From: Chlamydiota bacterium
GTDB lineage: Bacteria; Chlamydiota; Chlamydiia; Chlamydiales; Rhabdochlamydiaceae
Assembly: GCA_021772335.1 (NCBI GenBank)
Contig: JAJFMD010000005.1
Location: 186,001 to 250,000 of the forward strand
Reading direction: 5' to 3'
DNA: 64,000 nt
Shown: piece after piece, positions 28,757 through 37,706 of the stretch
How positions within the stretch are numbered: the stretch's first letter is position 1
Layout: each line of letters opens with the position of its first letter
Translations under genes and position numbers: made by a program
Notes under the pieces: generated by a model
Told to the model about the DNA's origin: nothing
What the model saw: the letters and a program-made list of their open reading frames with translations, nothing else
Databases searched by the model: none

Positions 28757-29226
28757 TGGTTCTTGTCATCGCTTTAGGCATCATAGGCCTGTTTTTAGTC
28801 TTCCTTGAGTTTTTTCTTCCAGGTGGCATTTTTGCGATTGGTGGAGCTCTCTTTTTAATTTCAAGCATCATCCTTTTCTTCATGCTAGATCCGAGCTTTT
28901 ATGCAATATTGATTTACTTCGCAGTTCTTATTGTAGCGATTATAGCTATTTGTAAACTCGCTTTAAGACAGATCAAACGCTCAGGAAAGAAGAGTACATT
29001 TTTTTCAGGAGAAGACCAAGAAGGGTATCGCGCCAGTTCCTATCGCAGTGATCTGATTGGTAAGCAGGGAACAGCGCTTAGTGATCTTAAGCCAGCAGGT
29101 CATGTGATGATCGAGGAGGAGCGCTTTCAAGCGGTATCTGAATCGGGTTATGTTTCTCAAGGAACAACAATAGAAGTTATCGGCGGCGAAGGCGGTCACC
29201 TAATTATAAAAAAAACCGAAGGTTAA
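28756..29226 (+). CDS. short NfeD-family membrane protein
   Basis: This 156-residue protein has two membrane hairpins (ALGIIGLFLVFLEFFLPGG and ILIYFAVLIVAIIAICKLA) followed by a C-terminal NfeD OB-fold segment (LIGKQGTALSDLKPAGHVMIEEERFQAV). The last part parallels the C-terminus of the preceding protease (GSIGKAITPLCPAGKVSVEGKLYPA). It is translationally coupled to that gene by a TAATG junction and precedes floA by three bases. It probably works with FloA in ordered membrane patches, as NfeD-like proteins do in Bacillus. Confidence 0.88.
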   Translation: MVLVIALGIIGLFLVFLEFFLPGGIFAIGGALFLISSIILFFMLDPSFYAILIYFAVLIVAIIAICKLALRQIKRSGKKSTFFSGEDQEGYRASSYRSDLIGKQGTALSDLKPAGHVMIEEERFQAVSESGYVSQGTTIEVIGGEGGHLIIKKTEG

Positions 29227-29229
29227 TTT

Positions 29230-30264
29230 ATGAATACAGCACAGTTCTTAGCACAAAATACCTTTACATTTGGATTGTATATTTTGCTCTTTATCCTCGT
29301 CATCATCGCGATTATTATTCTCTCTATGGTAGGACGCTATGTCACACTGTGGTTTCGCGCTTTTGTTTCAGGAACGCCAATTCCTCTATTTAATATTATT
29401 GGAATGAGTCTGCGCAAAATTCCTCCGAAGCTCATCGTTGATTCGCGCATTACGCTGTATAAAGCGGGCTTGAAGATAATCACAGTTGCTGATCTTGAGA
29501 CGCACTATCTAGCAAGCGGTAATATTATCAGTGTTGTCAGGGCGATGATCGCTGCTGATAAAGCAAACATCCCTCTTGGCTGGCGCCAAGCTACGGCCAT
29601 TGATCTCGCAGGACGCGATATTCTCGATGCAGTAAAAACCTCGGTTAATCCTAAGGTTATTGACTGTCCTGATGCGAGATCAGGTGATTATGTCACAGGC
29701 GTTGCAAAAGATGGTGTGCAGCTCAAATGTAGAGCGCGTGTGACAGTGCGCACAAACATTCAGCAGCTCGTTGGAGGAGCTACCGAAGATACGGTTATTG
29801 CACGTGTTGGAGAGGGTATCGTCAACGCAATTGGTGAGGCGGAAACTCATAGCGATGTTTTAGCATCACCTCAACGTATCTCTAAACTTGTATTGGCGCG
29901 TGGTCTCGATGCTCAAACTGCTTTTGAAATTTTATCGATTGATATTGCTGATATCGCAATTGGTGAAAACATCGGTGCGCGCTTAAGAGCAGATAAAGCG
30001 GAATCTGATAAGCGTATCGCGCAAGCTAGAGCAGAGGAAAGACGCGCAATGGCAGTTGCGATGGAACAGGAGAATACCGCTAAGGTTACAGACATGCGTT
30101 CTAAAGTTGTCGAAGCGGAAGCTCTGATCCCTACTGCAATTGCTGAAGCGTTTCGCAGTGGACATCTTGGTATTATGGACTACTATCGTATGCGCAATGT
30201 TCAGTCAGATACAAATATGAGAGACTCGATTTCTAAAGAGAAACGAGAAACTGAGGAAGACTAG
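29230..30264 (+). CDS. floA: flotillin-like protein FloA
   Basis: This is a 344-residue member of the UPF0365/YqfA group: an N-terminal membrane hairpin ([16 protein letters not shown]), then an SPFH-like domain ([56 protein letters not shown]), and a coiled-coil Ala/Glu-rich tail ([20 protein letters not shown]). FloA scaffolds membrane microdomains. It is the third gene of an NfeD-NfeD-FloA-TM protein unit with 1 to 3 base junctions. The family is strongly conserved, so the call is safe. Confidence 0.95.
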   Translation: MNTAQFLAQNTFTFGLYILLFILVIIAIIILSMVGRYVTLWFRAFVSGTPIPLFNIIGMSLRKIPPKLIVDSRITLYKAGLKIITVADLETHYLASGNIISVVRAMIAADKANIPLGWRQATAIDLAGRDILDAVKTSVNPKVIDCPDARSGDYVTGVAKDGVQLKCRARVTVRTNIQQLVGGATEDTVIARVGEGIVNAIGEAETHSDVLASPQRISKLVLARGLDAQTAFEILSIDIADIAIGENIGARLRADKAESDKRIAQARAEERRAMAVAMEQENTAKVTDMRSKVVEAEALIPTAIAEAFRSGHLGIMDYYRMRNVQSDTNMRDSISKEKRETEED

Positions 30265-30266
30265 TA

Positions 30267-30758
30267 ATGGCTGATCTTATTCAGTTTATTATACTCATCC
30301 TAGTTTTGATTTTGTTTCTTTTGCCGAAGATCTTCAAGGCGAAAAAACCACCTGAAAGGCCGCAAATGCCTAAAGAGAAATATCATTTTGAGGAAAATGT
30401 TGAAGAAAAGCCGGAGCCTTCGCCAGCTCCGATTTCACTCAAAGAGATTCTGCCAGAAAAGCCAGAAAAACTGCGCCCTTTTACAACACCCGCAGCTTTT
30501 GGGTTTGAACCGAGTTTGAAAAAAAGACGCCTCGAGTCAGAAATTACAGATAGACATATTGAGTCTAAAATTGAAGAGCGCAAGTTTCAGGAGTTTCTAT
30601 CCCTCGATCCTAATTCACGTTATTTGAAATTGAAGAAAACAAAAGCGTCTCAGGACAATCCATCATATGCTGCAAAACTTCTTAAAGAACAGAAGAGCTT
30701 GCGCGATGTGATTGTACTCTCAGAGATCTTAAATAGACCAAATCATGATCGTTTCTAA
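30267..30758 (+). CDS. single-pass membrane protein at the end of the floA operon
   Basis: The 163-residue protein has one N-terminal helix (IQFIILILVLILFLLPKIF), then a Pro/Glu/Lys-rich cytoplasmic linker (about 27-75) and a helical basic C-terminus (KIEERKFQEFLSL, SYAAKLLKEQKSLRDVIVLSEIL). I do not recognise the family. The last helix, ending in ILNRP, is the type of tail often kept in small conserved proteins. It follows floA by two bases and so is probably co-expressed and membrane-microdomain associated. The stop overlaps that of the convergent FliO-like gene by four bases. Confidence 0.75.
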   Translation: MADLIQFIILILVLILFLLPKIFKAKKPPERPQMPKEKYHFEENVEEKPEPSPAPISLKEILPEKPEKLRPFTTPAAFGFEPSLKKRRLESEITDRHIESKIEERKFQEFLSLDPNSRYLKLKKTKASQDNPSYAAKLLKEQKSLRDVIVLSEILNRPNHDRF

Positions 30759-31219
30759 GAGAGAGGTTCCTCATCGCTTTTGCCTTTAAAAGAAGAGAGT
30801 TGGAGAGATCTCACATCGAGCTGTGATTCTGCGATCAATGCTTGTTTTCCTCCTACTTCAATCAAATAAAGCACTGATTTTGGGCTTAGAGGTCTTTTTT
30901 CTAAGATTTTAATCGTCCGTCCACTATTGAGTTGCTTGACCTTCATGTGAGAGACTCTGCGGATAACAAAGAAGGTGAGAAAGACTAGAAAGATCAATCC
31001 AAAGAGCACCATCATCATCTGAAAAAACGTATTTTCTCCGTCCTTCATGATTTTATCGACAGAATGAGGTATATCAGCCGTCGCTTCAACCTCATCATCG
31101 ATCAAAAAGATAGTAGGATTTATTTTATTTAGATCTTCCTTAGGAGAGGACAACAATTGTGTTGTATTTAAGCTTGAAAAGGCAATCAGTACAACTAAAG
31201 AAAAAATACGCTGTAACAT
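30755..31219 (-). CDS. FliO-like membrane protein
   Basis: A signal peptide (residues 1-24) precedes a short acidic segment and a membrane helix (QMMMVLFGLIFLVFLTFFVIRR). The FliO-type domain follows: SGRTIKILEKRPLSPKSVLYLIEVGGKQALIAES. FliO helps assemble the FliP/FliR core of the flagellar export gate; some family members are outside flagellar systems. No other flagellar gene is nearby. It might serve a type III or residual flagellar-type export gate, which is inference; the domain match is by pattern only. Confidence 0.65.
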   Translation of the reverse strand: MLQRIFSLVVLIAFSSLNTTQLLSSPKEDLNKINPTIFLIDDEVEATADIPHSVDKIMKDGENTFFQMMMVLFGLIFLVFLTFFVIRRVSHMKVKQLNSGRTIKILEKRPLSPKSVLYLIEVGGKQALIAESQLDVRSLQLSSFKGKSDEEPLS

Positions 31220-31289
31220 AAAAATCGGGACTCCTTTAAACTGATGTAATTTTTAAACCAGTTTGATATTTAAAATTTTTTTTAGCAAG

Positions 31290-32123
31290 ATGAAACATCG
31301 CGGTTGGATTGCATTAGATATAGATGGGACAGTAACAGATAACTCCCATCACATACCACAAAAAGTTATTGACTATCTTCACCATTTACACCGGGAAGGA
31401 TGGGAAGTGATGTTTGTGACAGGACGAACGTTTTCATATGCATCGATTCCATTACAAGCAATTGATTTCCCCTTTTACTTTGCAGTGCAAAATGGCGCCG
31501 ATATTGTGCTTATGCCCCAGCGCGAGCAGATTAGTCGATGTTATCTCAATAAAGAAGTCTACGCTCAGATAGAAGAGATTGTCAGGCCCAAAGGTTTTGA
31601 TTTTGTTGCCTATTCGGGACTTGATCACGGAGATTTTTGCTATTATCGTCCTAAGAATTTCTCAGAAGATTTACTTGCCTTTTTTGAAAAACTTAAAGCT
31701 CTAGCGCAAAAATCGTGGATTGAGGTTGAAGATTTCTCGCAAGTGCCGTGCAGCTCATTGATTAAACTATTTGGCTCGAAGGATAAAATCGAAGCACTTC
31801 TTCCCGAGTTGAATCAACTAGATGTCTATGTAGCGATGATTCGTGACCCCATGCAAGAAGATCTCTATCTCGCAATGATATCCCATTCATTTGCGACAAA
31901 AGGAGAAGTTCTGCGCACAATTAAAGAAAAAACAGGAGAAGGCGGCGTTATTATTGGAGCTGGAGATGATCTCAACGATATCCCTCTGCTCAAGGGCAGT
32001 GATATCGCAATCGCAATGGCAAATGCACCAGAGCCTTTGCTGAAAATAGCAGACATTATTGCACCTCCTGCATCGCAATATGGGATCATTCAAGGAATCG
32101 AAGAGGCAATAGCGCGTCTATGA
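31290..32123 (+). CDS. HAD-superfamily hydrolase (Cof-type phosphatase)
   Basis: Motif I is ALDIDGTVTDNS at residues 8-19, motif II is VMFVTGRTF, and the C-terminal GAGDDLNDIPLLKGSDIAIAMANA gives motif IV and the typical Cof cap end. At 277 residues it matches the Cof/YidA sugar-phosphate phosphatase group; substrate unknown. I start at the ATG at 31290 because the conserved strand begins right after it. The stop overlaps the ATG of the next gene (ATGA), so the two are coupled. Proximity to a glucosidase suggests a sugar-phosphate substrate, by inference. Confidence 0.88.
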   Translation: MKHRGWIALDIDGTVTDNSHHIPQKVIDYLHHLHREGWEVMFVTGRTFSYASIPLQAIDFPFYFAVQNGADIVLMPQREQISRCYLNKEVYAQIEEIVRPKGFDFVAYSGLDHGDFCYYRPKNFSEDLLAFFEKLKALAQKSWIEVEDFSQVPCSSLIKLFGSKDKIEALLPELNQLDVYVAMIRDPMQEDLYLAMISHSFATKGEVLRTIKEKTGEGGVIIGAGDDLNDIPLLKGSDIAIAMANAPEPLLKIADIIAPPASQYGIIQGIEEAIARL

Positions 32124-33319
32124 GTACTAAAACATTACTGGAGAGTTCTCTAGAAGCCTTTGAAGAAAGACGTAATCCTAAAACTGGGTGGATTCATCAA
32201 TCCGATCACGCAATTGCACTTTATGAAAATGCGCTTTATGTCCTTGCGCTTTTTAGAACCCATCGTCTTGAAGCGATTACCAAGGCTAAGAAGCGCTTGT
32301 TCCAGCTGCTTTCACTTCAAGTTGAGGGCAATTTCCCTCCTTTTCTTCATGATTACCCGTTTTGTTATGGAAGAGAAAATGCTTTAAATATCCTTGTTGT
32401 ACTCCACCTCATCATTCGCGATTATTCCCAAGTGATCGATCAACAGCTTCATGATCATCTTAAACAAGCAATTGAGCGTACTAAAGAACTCCTCAAGGAA
32501 CAAAATCCCAGTTTACTACTCGATGTTTTACTAGACAAAACAACTTGCTTTGATTTAGTGCCAGAATCAATTGATGCATTCAACGACTATCTCATTGCAC
32601 TAAGCTGCTCAAAACAAACTGTCGACTTAAATCGCATTGCTGAGAAATGGGATTCAAATTTGAAGGTTTTTCAAGGGTTGCCAAGCTTTGAAAAGGGAGA
32701 GCCTCAGTTGACTTATTGTGATCTGTTTATGGCTACGCTTTTTGATACCACTTTGCCCCGATTAAAAAATCAACCTTCTCTTTTATTAGTTCCTCTACTT
32801 CCTAAACAGAGTTTTACCCCAATATCTTCTTCTGAATCCTTCTGCCATATGACAGACAATGCACTGCTGATGCTATGGGGCAGCGCTGAGCAGATTGATT
32901 CATTAGCAATTGATGAGCCTGAATGTTCGATCAGTAAAAAAGGAGATGCTATTTTTATTGATTTGCCTACGACAATTCCTGAGCAAAGAGGCGATCATTA
33001 TGAGCTCAATATCTATGCTTCGCGCCAATTTTTAATCAATGGAGTGAAGGCGACATGCGGCACAATAGGTGATACAATAACTATTCCTGGGAAATATAAA
33101 CTGCAGTTCTCTGCAAGCTCAGGCGATTTTTATCTGCATGTATCGCGCGCTAATCGCCCCGCTGAAATTGACAAGACGCAATTTGCCGCTTATGATTGGC
33201 GCCTAGCAATTCGCACTGTTAAGCGCATACCTGAGTGCCAAATTAAATTGCTCTTAACACCAATCATCGATCAGAGTAGCGACAAGTCCGCTCCAGCCAG
33301 TTTGGTGGGAAGCACCTAA
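32120..33319 (+). CDS. unknown protein coupled to HAD phosphatase
   Basis: The 399-residue protein has no signal peptide or membrane segment. The first 220 residues look all-helical (ALYENALYVLALFRTHR, FCYGRENALNILVVLHLIIRD) in the manner of an alpha/alpha toroid, and the rest is beta-rich (HYELNIYASRQFLINGVKA, YKLQFSASSGDFYLHVS). That two-part build resembles heparinase-like or other alpha-toroid glycan enzymes, but I see no catalytic signature. The gene overlaps the HAD gene by four bases and its 3' end overlaps the convergent glucosidase gene by 66 bases. Confidence 0.7.
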   Translation: MSTKTLLESSLEAFEERRNPKTGWIHQSDHAIALYENALYVLALFRTHRLEAITKAKKRLFQLLSLQVEGNFPPFLHDYPFCYGRENALNILVVLHLIIRDYSQVIDQQLHDHLKQAIERTKELLKEQNPSLLLDVLLDKTTCFDLVPESIDAFNDYLIALSCSKQTVDLNRIAEKWDSNLKVFQGLPSFEKGEPQLTYCDLFMATLFDTTLPRLKNQPSLLLVPLLPKQSFTPISSSESFCHMTDNALLMLWGSAEQIDSLAIDEPECSISKKGDAIFIDLPTTIPEQRGDHYELNIYASRQFLINGVKATCGTIGDTITIPGKYKLQFSASSGDFYLHVSRANRPAEIDKTQFAAYDWRLAIRTVKRIPECQIKLLLTPIIDQSSDKSAPASLVGST

Positions 33320-35902
33320 GCCTCTGCCATTATCGCCATGATAGTGCTCATAGAATAAAATATTATTGCGCCAGTCTGGTTTAGTAAATACGTCATATTC
33401 ACCATAGATTGGCCTTTTCCCTTCAGGAGTTTCTCTAAAAAGATCGATTAGGCTATGAGCAAAAGTTTGAGCCATTTCACCTGCTGTAACTTTTTTACCT
33501 TGAGCATCTTCAAAGTTGAGCTCTTCTCCCAAGGCGAGATCAAGATTTTTTAGCGCGTCGATTAGTAAAAAACTCGTTGGAAACCAGATAGGGCCACGCC
33601 AATTGGAGTTTCCTCCTTTAATCTTTTCAGGAGATTCTCCCGGCTCATAGCAGACGCGCTGACTATCCATTTCAAAAGGATTTTTCTCATGATATTTTGA
33701 GATACTGCGCAATCCGTAGCGAGAGCGAAATTCATTTTCATCCCATACATAACGCAATACTTTCTTAATTTGATGCAGACGGGTCATTGAGAAGAGATAT
33801 CCGCGCTCTTCATCGAGTTTATAGACAGCTCCTTTTAATTTTTCTGGGCGGTATTTCTCGTGCCATTCTAGATATTTTTTAAAGAGAGGAACTCTGTCAA
33901 TTTCTTCTTGAGGGATCATTTCTATTGCGTATAGAGGAATGATGCCAACTAATGAACGCACTTTTAGTTGTTTATGTGTGCCGTCTGGATAGCAGAGTAC
34001 GTCGTAGAAAAACCCATCCTCTTCATTCCACATTTGCTCAGATTTTTGAGAGCACATTTCCAGGGCGTGCGTTACGGCGAGGAAATTATCGAAAAACTTA
34101 TTTGCCAATCCTAGATAAGAGGAGTCTTCATGCGCAAGAACCAAAGAGAGGCGCATCATCAATAAGCTCGCAAATCCAATCCATCCTGTTCCATCCGATT
34201 GCTCGAGCTCTTCTCCTTCAGGTAGAGCTTCGCTGCGGTCGATAACAGAGATGTTATCTAACCCGAGAAAGCCCCCTTCAAAAAGATTGTTTCCCATTTT
34301 ATCAACTTTATTGACCCACCAGCCAAAATTGATCAAGATTTTATGGAAAGCGCGCCCAAGGAATTCCCGATCAACCTTGCCAGAGACCTTTTTTTCCCGT
34401 TCATAGAGTTTCCAAAGAGTCCACGCTTGAACAGGAGGATTAAGATCAGAAAATTCCCATTCATAAGCAGGCAGCTGTCCATTGCTATGTTGAAACTGCT
34501 GTCTTAGCAAAACCGAAAGTTGATTTTTTGCAAGTTCAAGATTAACAAGAGCAAGAGGTAAACAATGAAAGGCGAGATCCCAAGATGCAAACCAGGGATA
34601 TTCCCATTTGTCAGGCATTGAGATAGTGAATGCAGAGCGAAGATGCTGCCAGTGACTGTTGCGGATTTTTTCTTTACCTGGCGGGGGAGTATTAATCCAC
34701 TGTTCAACATCAAAGTGATAAAACTGCTGACTCCAGATCATTCCTGCTAATGCTTGTCTCTGAATCTTATGATCATCTGCGCTACTATTTTCAGGGTGAA
34801 TTGCAGCATAAAATTCATCGGCTTCTGATTTGCGTTTATCGACAATTTGTTCAATTTCTTTCAGAGGTTTTTTTAAATCTTTGGAAGTCATACGAAATAC
34901 AAAGATCTTTTTGCCTTTAGCAGGAATTTGCACCTCTTGATACAAAGCGGCTTTTGTTCCTAGATCTCCTACTGCAGATTTCTCCTGATCGACAATTACG
35001 CGATGAAATGCATCTTTTACATAGGGAGTACGATTCTTCCCTTTGTTAAACTTTTCATTGTTGCTGTCATTATGTGTAAAAAGCATTTGGCACTCTTTAG
35101 AACCATAGAGATAGATAGTGGGCAGATGATATTCGTAGGTAAGTAAAGAGCCTGGAGGAAGCGCTGCGCTATCTGCATAGAGTGTGATATGCTCGTTGCC
35201 CTCATTGCTTTTTTGAATAGAAGGAACCTCAGGCGTTTCTTTACCCCATGCCCATCGATTTCGAAACCACAGTTGTCCAAGAAGATGAAAAGATGCTTGC
35301 TCAGCCCCTCTATTTTCCACAGTGATACGCATGCAGATATCGTCAGGATCTTCTTTAGCATATTCAATCGTGATATCAAAGTAACGATCTTGATCAAAGA
35401 CTCCTGTATCACATAATTCAAATTCTCGATCTTGAGCTGTGCGCTTTTGATTTTCATCAATCAGCTGCTGATAGGGGAATGCAGCGTGAGGATATTTGTA
35501 GATATACTTCATGTAGCTTTGCGTCGGTGTTGCATCAGCATAGAAGTAGTACTCTTTGACATCTTCGCCATGATTGCCTTGCCAGCTACTCAATCCAAAC
35601 AAACGTTCTTTAAGAATTTCATCATTGCCATTCCAGAAAGCAGGTGCAAAATTTAAGAGTTGTGCGCGATCACAAAGGCCTGCAATGCCATCTTCGCTCC
35701 AGCGATAAGCCATAGAGCGCGCTTGCTCATGAGGAAGGTAATTCCATGCGTCACCATCACTGCTATAATCTTCGCGCACAGTGCCCCAAGCGCGCTCAGA
35801 GACAAAACATCCCCAATCATCCCACAGTTGTAAGCCTTGCTTTTTCTTTTCGTTCATCCGCCGATACTCGGCAGTGTCTTCCAATTTTTTTCTTAAAACC
35901 AT
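33254..35902 (-). CDS. GH63-type glucosidase-like glycoside hydrolase
   Basis: The 882-residue protein has no signal peptide. The N-terminus (RAWGTVREDYSSDGDAWNYLPHEQARSMAYRWSEDG-like stretch) and the central WFASWDLAFHCLPLALV with later GGNSNWRGPIWFPTSFLLI and YDVFTKPDWRNN segments match the large cytoplasmic bacterial GH63/MGH1-like glucosidases with an (alpha/alpha)6 barrel. DLAFH and the late NWRGPIW region carry the expected acidic and aromatic residues. Such enzymes trim terminal glucose from oligosaccharides or glucosyl-glycerate-type solutes; the substrate cannot be read here. It is divergent from the GMC oxidoreductase by 66 bases. Confidence 0.85.
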   Translation of the reverse strand: MVLRKKLEDTAEYRRMNEKKKQGLQLWDDWGCFVSERAWGTVREDYSSDGDAWNYLPHEQARSMAYRWSEDGIAGLCDRAQLLNFAPAFWNGNDEILKERLFGLSSWQGNHGEDVKEYYFYADATPTQSYMKYIYKYPHAAFPYQQLIDENQKRTAQDREFELCDTGVFDQDRYFDITIEYAKEDPDDICMRITVENRGAEQASFHLLGQLWFRNRWAWGKETPEVPSIQKSNEGNEHITLYADSAALPPGSLLTYEYHLPTIYLYGSKECQMLFTHNDSNNEKFNKGKNRTPYVKDAFHRVIVDQEKSAVGDLGTKAALYQEVQIPAKGKKIFVFRMTSKDLKKPLKEIEQIVDKRKSEADEFYAAIHPENSSADDHKIQRQALAGMIWSQQFYHFDVEQWINTPPPGKEKIRNSHWQHLRSAFTISMPDKWEYPWFASWDLAFHCLPLALVNLELAKNQLSVLLRQQFQHSNGQLPAYEWEFSDLNPPVQAWTLWKLYEREKKVSGKVDREFLGRAFHKILINFGWWVNKVDKMGNNLFEGGFLGLDNISVIDRSEALPEGEELEQSDGTGWIGFASLLMMRLSLVLAHEDSSYLGLANKFFDNFLAVTHALEMCSQKSEQMWNEEDGFFYDVLCYPDGTHKQLKVRSLVGIIPLYAIEMIPQEEIDRVPLFKKYLEWHEKYRPEKLKGAVYKLDEERGYLFSMTRLHQIKKVLRYVWDENEFRSRYGLRSISKYHEKNPFEMDSQRVCYEPGESPEKIKGGNSNWRGPIWFPTSFLLIDALKNLDLALGEELNFEDAQGKKVTAGEMAQTFAHSLIDLFRETPEGKRPIYGEYDVFTKPDWRNNILFYEHYHGDNGRGLGASHQTGWSGLVATLIDDWC

Positions 35903-35968
35903 TTGCGAAAAACTCTCATTCGTTTATACCGGTGTATACATAATAATATCTTTATCTACGACGGTTTT

Positions 35969-37507
35969 ATGGAAGAAAATTACGATGTGATCATCATTGG
36001 TTCAGGCGCAGGTGGTGGAACGATGGCTCATGAGCTCGCTTCTACTGGCAAAAAAATCCTCATTATCGATCGCGGTGATTTTCTAAAAAGAGAAAAAGAG
36101 AACTGGGAGCCTTCATCTGTTTTTAAAGATGAGAGATACCATACCGAAGAGCATTGGTATGATAAAGATGATAGACCATTTCGCCCTGGAATGTGCTATC
36201 ACGTCGGTGGTAATACCAAAGTTTATGGTGCTGCACTCTTAAGACTTCGGGAAAAAGATTTTGAAGAAGTAAAACATTACGGCGGCATATCGCCTGCATG
36301 GCCTCTTTCCTACTCAGATATGAAACCCTACTATTTACGTGCTGAACAACTGTATTCTGTACATGGTCAGCGTGGAGAAGATCCCTTTGAGCCAGAAGAG
36401 AGTGAACCGTACAGTTTTCCTGCGATATCGCATGAACCCTTTGTCCTCAATATTGTTGATCGGTTGACGCAAGAGGGACTGCACCCTTTTCATCTCCCTT
36501 TAGGTTTGCGTCTCAATGAAAAAGATATGGAAAAGAGCGAGTGCATTCGTTGTGATACTTGCGATGGATTTCCCTGTCTTGTTCACGCAAAATCAGATTC
36601 TCATACGACCTGTATCACACCTGCTTTAGCGCAGCCTAATGTCACGATTATGACCAACGCACGCGCTAATCGCTTAATTACTGATGAGAGTGGTCGAGTT
36701 ATAACAGCTGTAGAAGTTGAGCATGAAGGGCAGCTTAAAAAGCTTTCAGGTAAACATGTGATTGTAAGTTGTGGAGCGATTAATTCTGCGGTGCTTTTCT
36801 TGCGCTCTTCAAGCGAAGCGCATCCCAGCGGTTTTGCAAACAGCTCAGGAGCTGTGGGCCGTAATTACATGTGTCATCAAAATAGCGTGATGATTTCGGT
36901 TTCAAAAACACCCAATCCAACAATATATCCCAAAACAATGGGACTCAACGATTTTTATTATAACGCAGACGATTCAGAACTGCCCTTAGGTCATGTTCAA
37001 TTGCTCGGCAAGGTAAAAAAAGAGATGCTCGAAGCGGATGCTCCTTCGATTACTCCTGGCCTAGCGCTTAACTTTATCGCCGAACATTGCGTTGGTTGGT
37101 GGCTCACTTCAGAAGATCTGCCAATGACCGAAAATCGCGTCGCGCTCAATGAGAGGGGAGATATTGTCCTTGATTATACTACTAATAATGAAGAAGCGCA
37201 TCAGCGTCTACTTAAAAAGCTCGAACATATTCTCAATTGTGTTGAACACACCCACTTTTTCCCCAACCATGCCTATCTCGCCAAGAGATTGCCCATTGCA
37301 GCAGTTGCTCACCAAGTTGGTACCTTGCGCTTTGGAAAAGACCCTAAAACCTCCGTTCTCGATATCAATTGCAAAGCGCACGATCTAGATAACCTCTATG
37401 TTGTCGATGCGAGCTTTTTCCCATCAAGCGGAGCGGTAAACCCCGCCCTGACAATTATCGCCAATAGCATTCGCGTTGCCGATCATCTCAAAAAAGAAGT
37501 TTTATAG
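35969..37507 (+). CDS. GMC-family FAD-dependent oxidoreductase
   Basis: YDVIIIGSGAGGGTMAHELA (dinucleotide-binding motif) is followed by DRGDFL, then GMCYHVGGNTKVYGAALLRL. The FAD/substrate domain ends in VAHQVGTLRFG and the GMC C-terminal LYVVDASFFPSSGAVNPALTIIANSIRVADH, where the His-Asn catalytic pair sits. A CIRCDTCDGFPC cysteine cluster near residue 195 is typical of the bacterial group. It oxidises an alcohol or sugar. I start at 35969 (512 residues) because MEENYD directly precedes the FAD motif; the frame is open from 35903. It sits beside the GH63 gene and may act on its product, by inference. Confidence 0.92.
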   Translation: MEENYDVIIIGSGAGGGTMAHELASTGKKILIIDRGDFLKREKENWEPSSVFKDERYHTEEHWYDKDDRPFRPGMCYHVGGNTKVYGAALLRLREKDFEEVKHYGGISPAWPLSYSDMKPYYLRAEQLYSVHGQRGEDPFEPEESEPYSFPAISHEPFVLNIVDRLTQEGLHPFHLPLGLRLNEKDMEKSECIRCDTCDGFPCLVHAKSDSHTTCITPALAQPNVTIMTNARANRLITDESGRVITAVEVEHEGQLKKLSGKHVIVSCGAINSAVLFLRSSSEAHPSGFANSSGAVGRNYMCHQNSVMISVSKTPNPTIYPKTMGLNDFYYNADDSELPLGHVQLLGKVKKEMLEADAPSITPGLALNFIAEHCVGWWLTSEDLPMTENRVALNERGDIVLDYTTNNEEAHQRLLKKLEHILNCVEHTHFFPNHAYLAKRLPIAAVAHQVGTLRFGKDPKTSVLDINCKAHDLDNLYVVDASFFPSSGAVNPALTIIANSIRVADHLKKEVL

Positions 37508-37706
37508 CTTTTGAAAGGCATCGATATTCTACTATTCCGATAAGATTCAAATATAATTTTTAGATGCATTTTTATCGGTTTCTATCTATATTTCTTAGTA
37601 AAAAATCAAAATAGGCATAAAGAATGAATAACATTTCTTTAACTAACTGTAATCTAGTCTTTGTTGCCACACTATCTGAATAAGTTATATAAAAACTGAG
37701 AATAAT

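Noticed and set aside
30755-31219. Reading the FliO-like gene as evidence for a flagellum
   Set aside because: One FliO-like domain without fliP, fliQ, fliR or flagellin nearby does not support motility.
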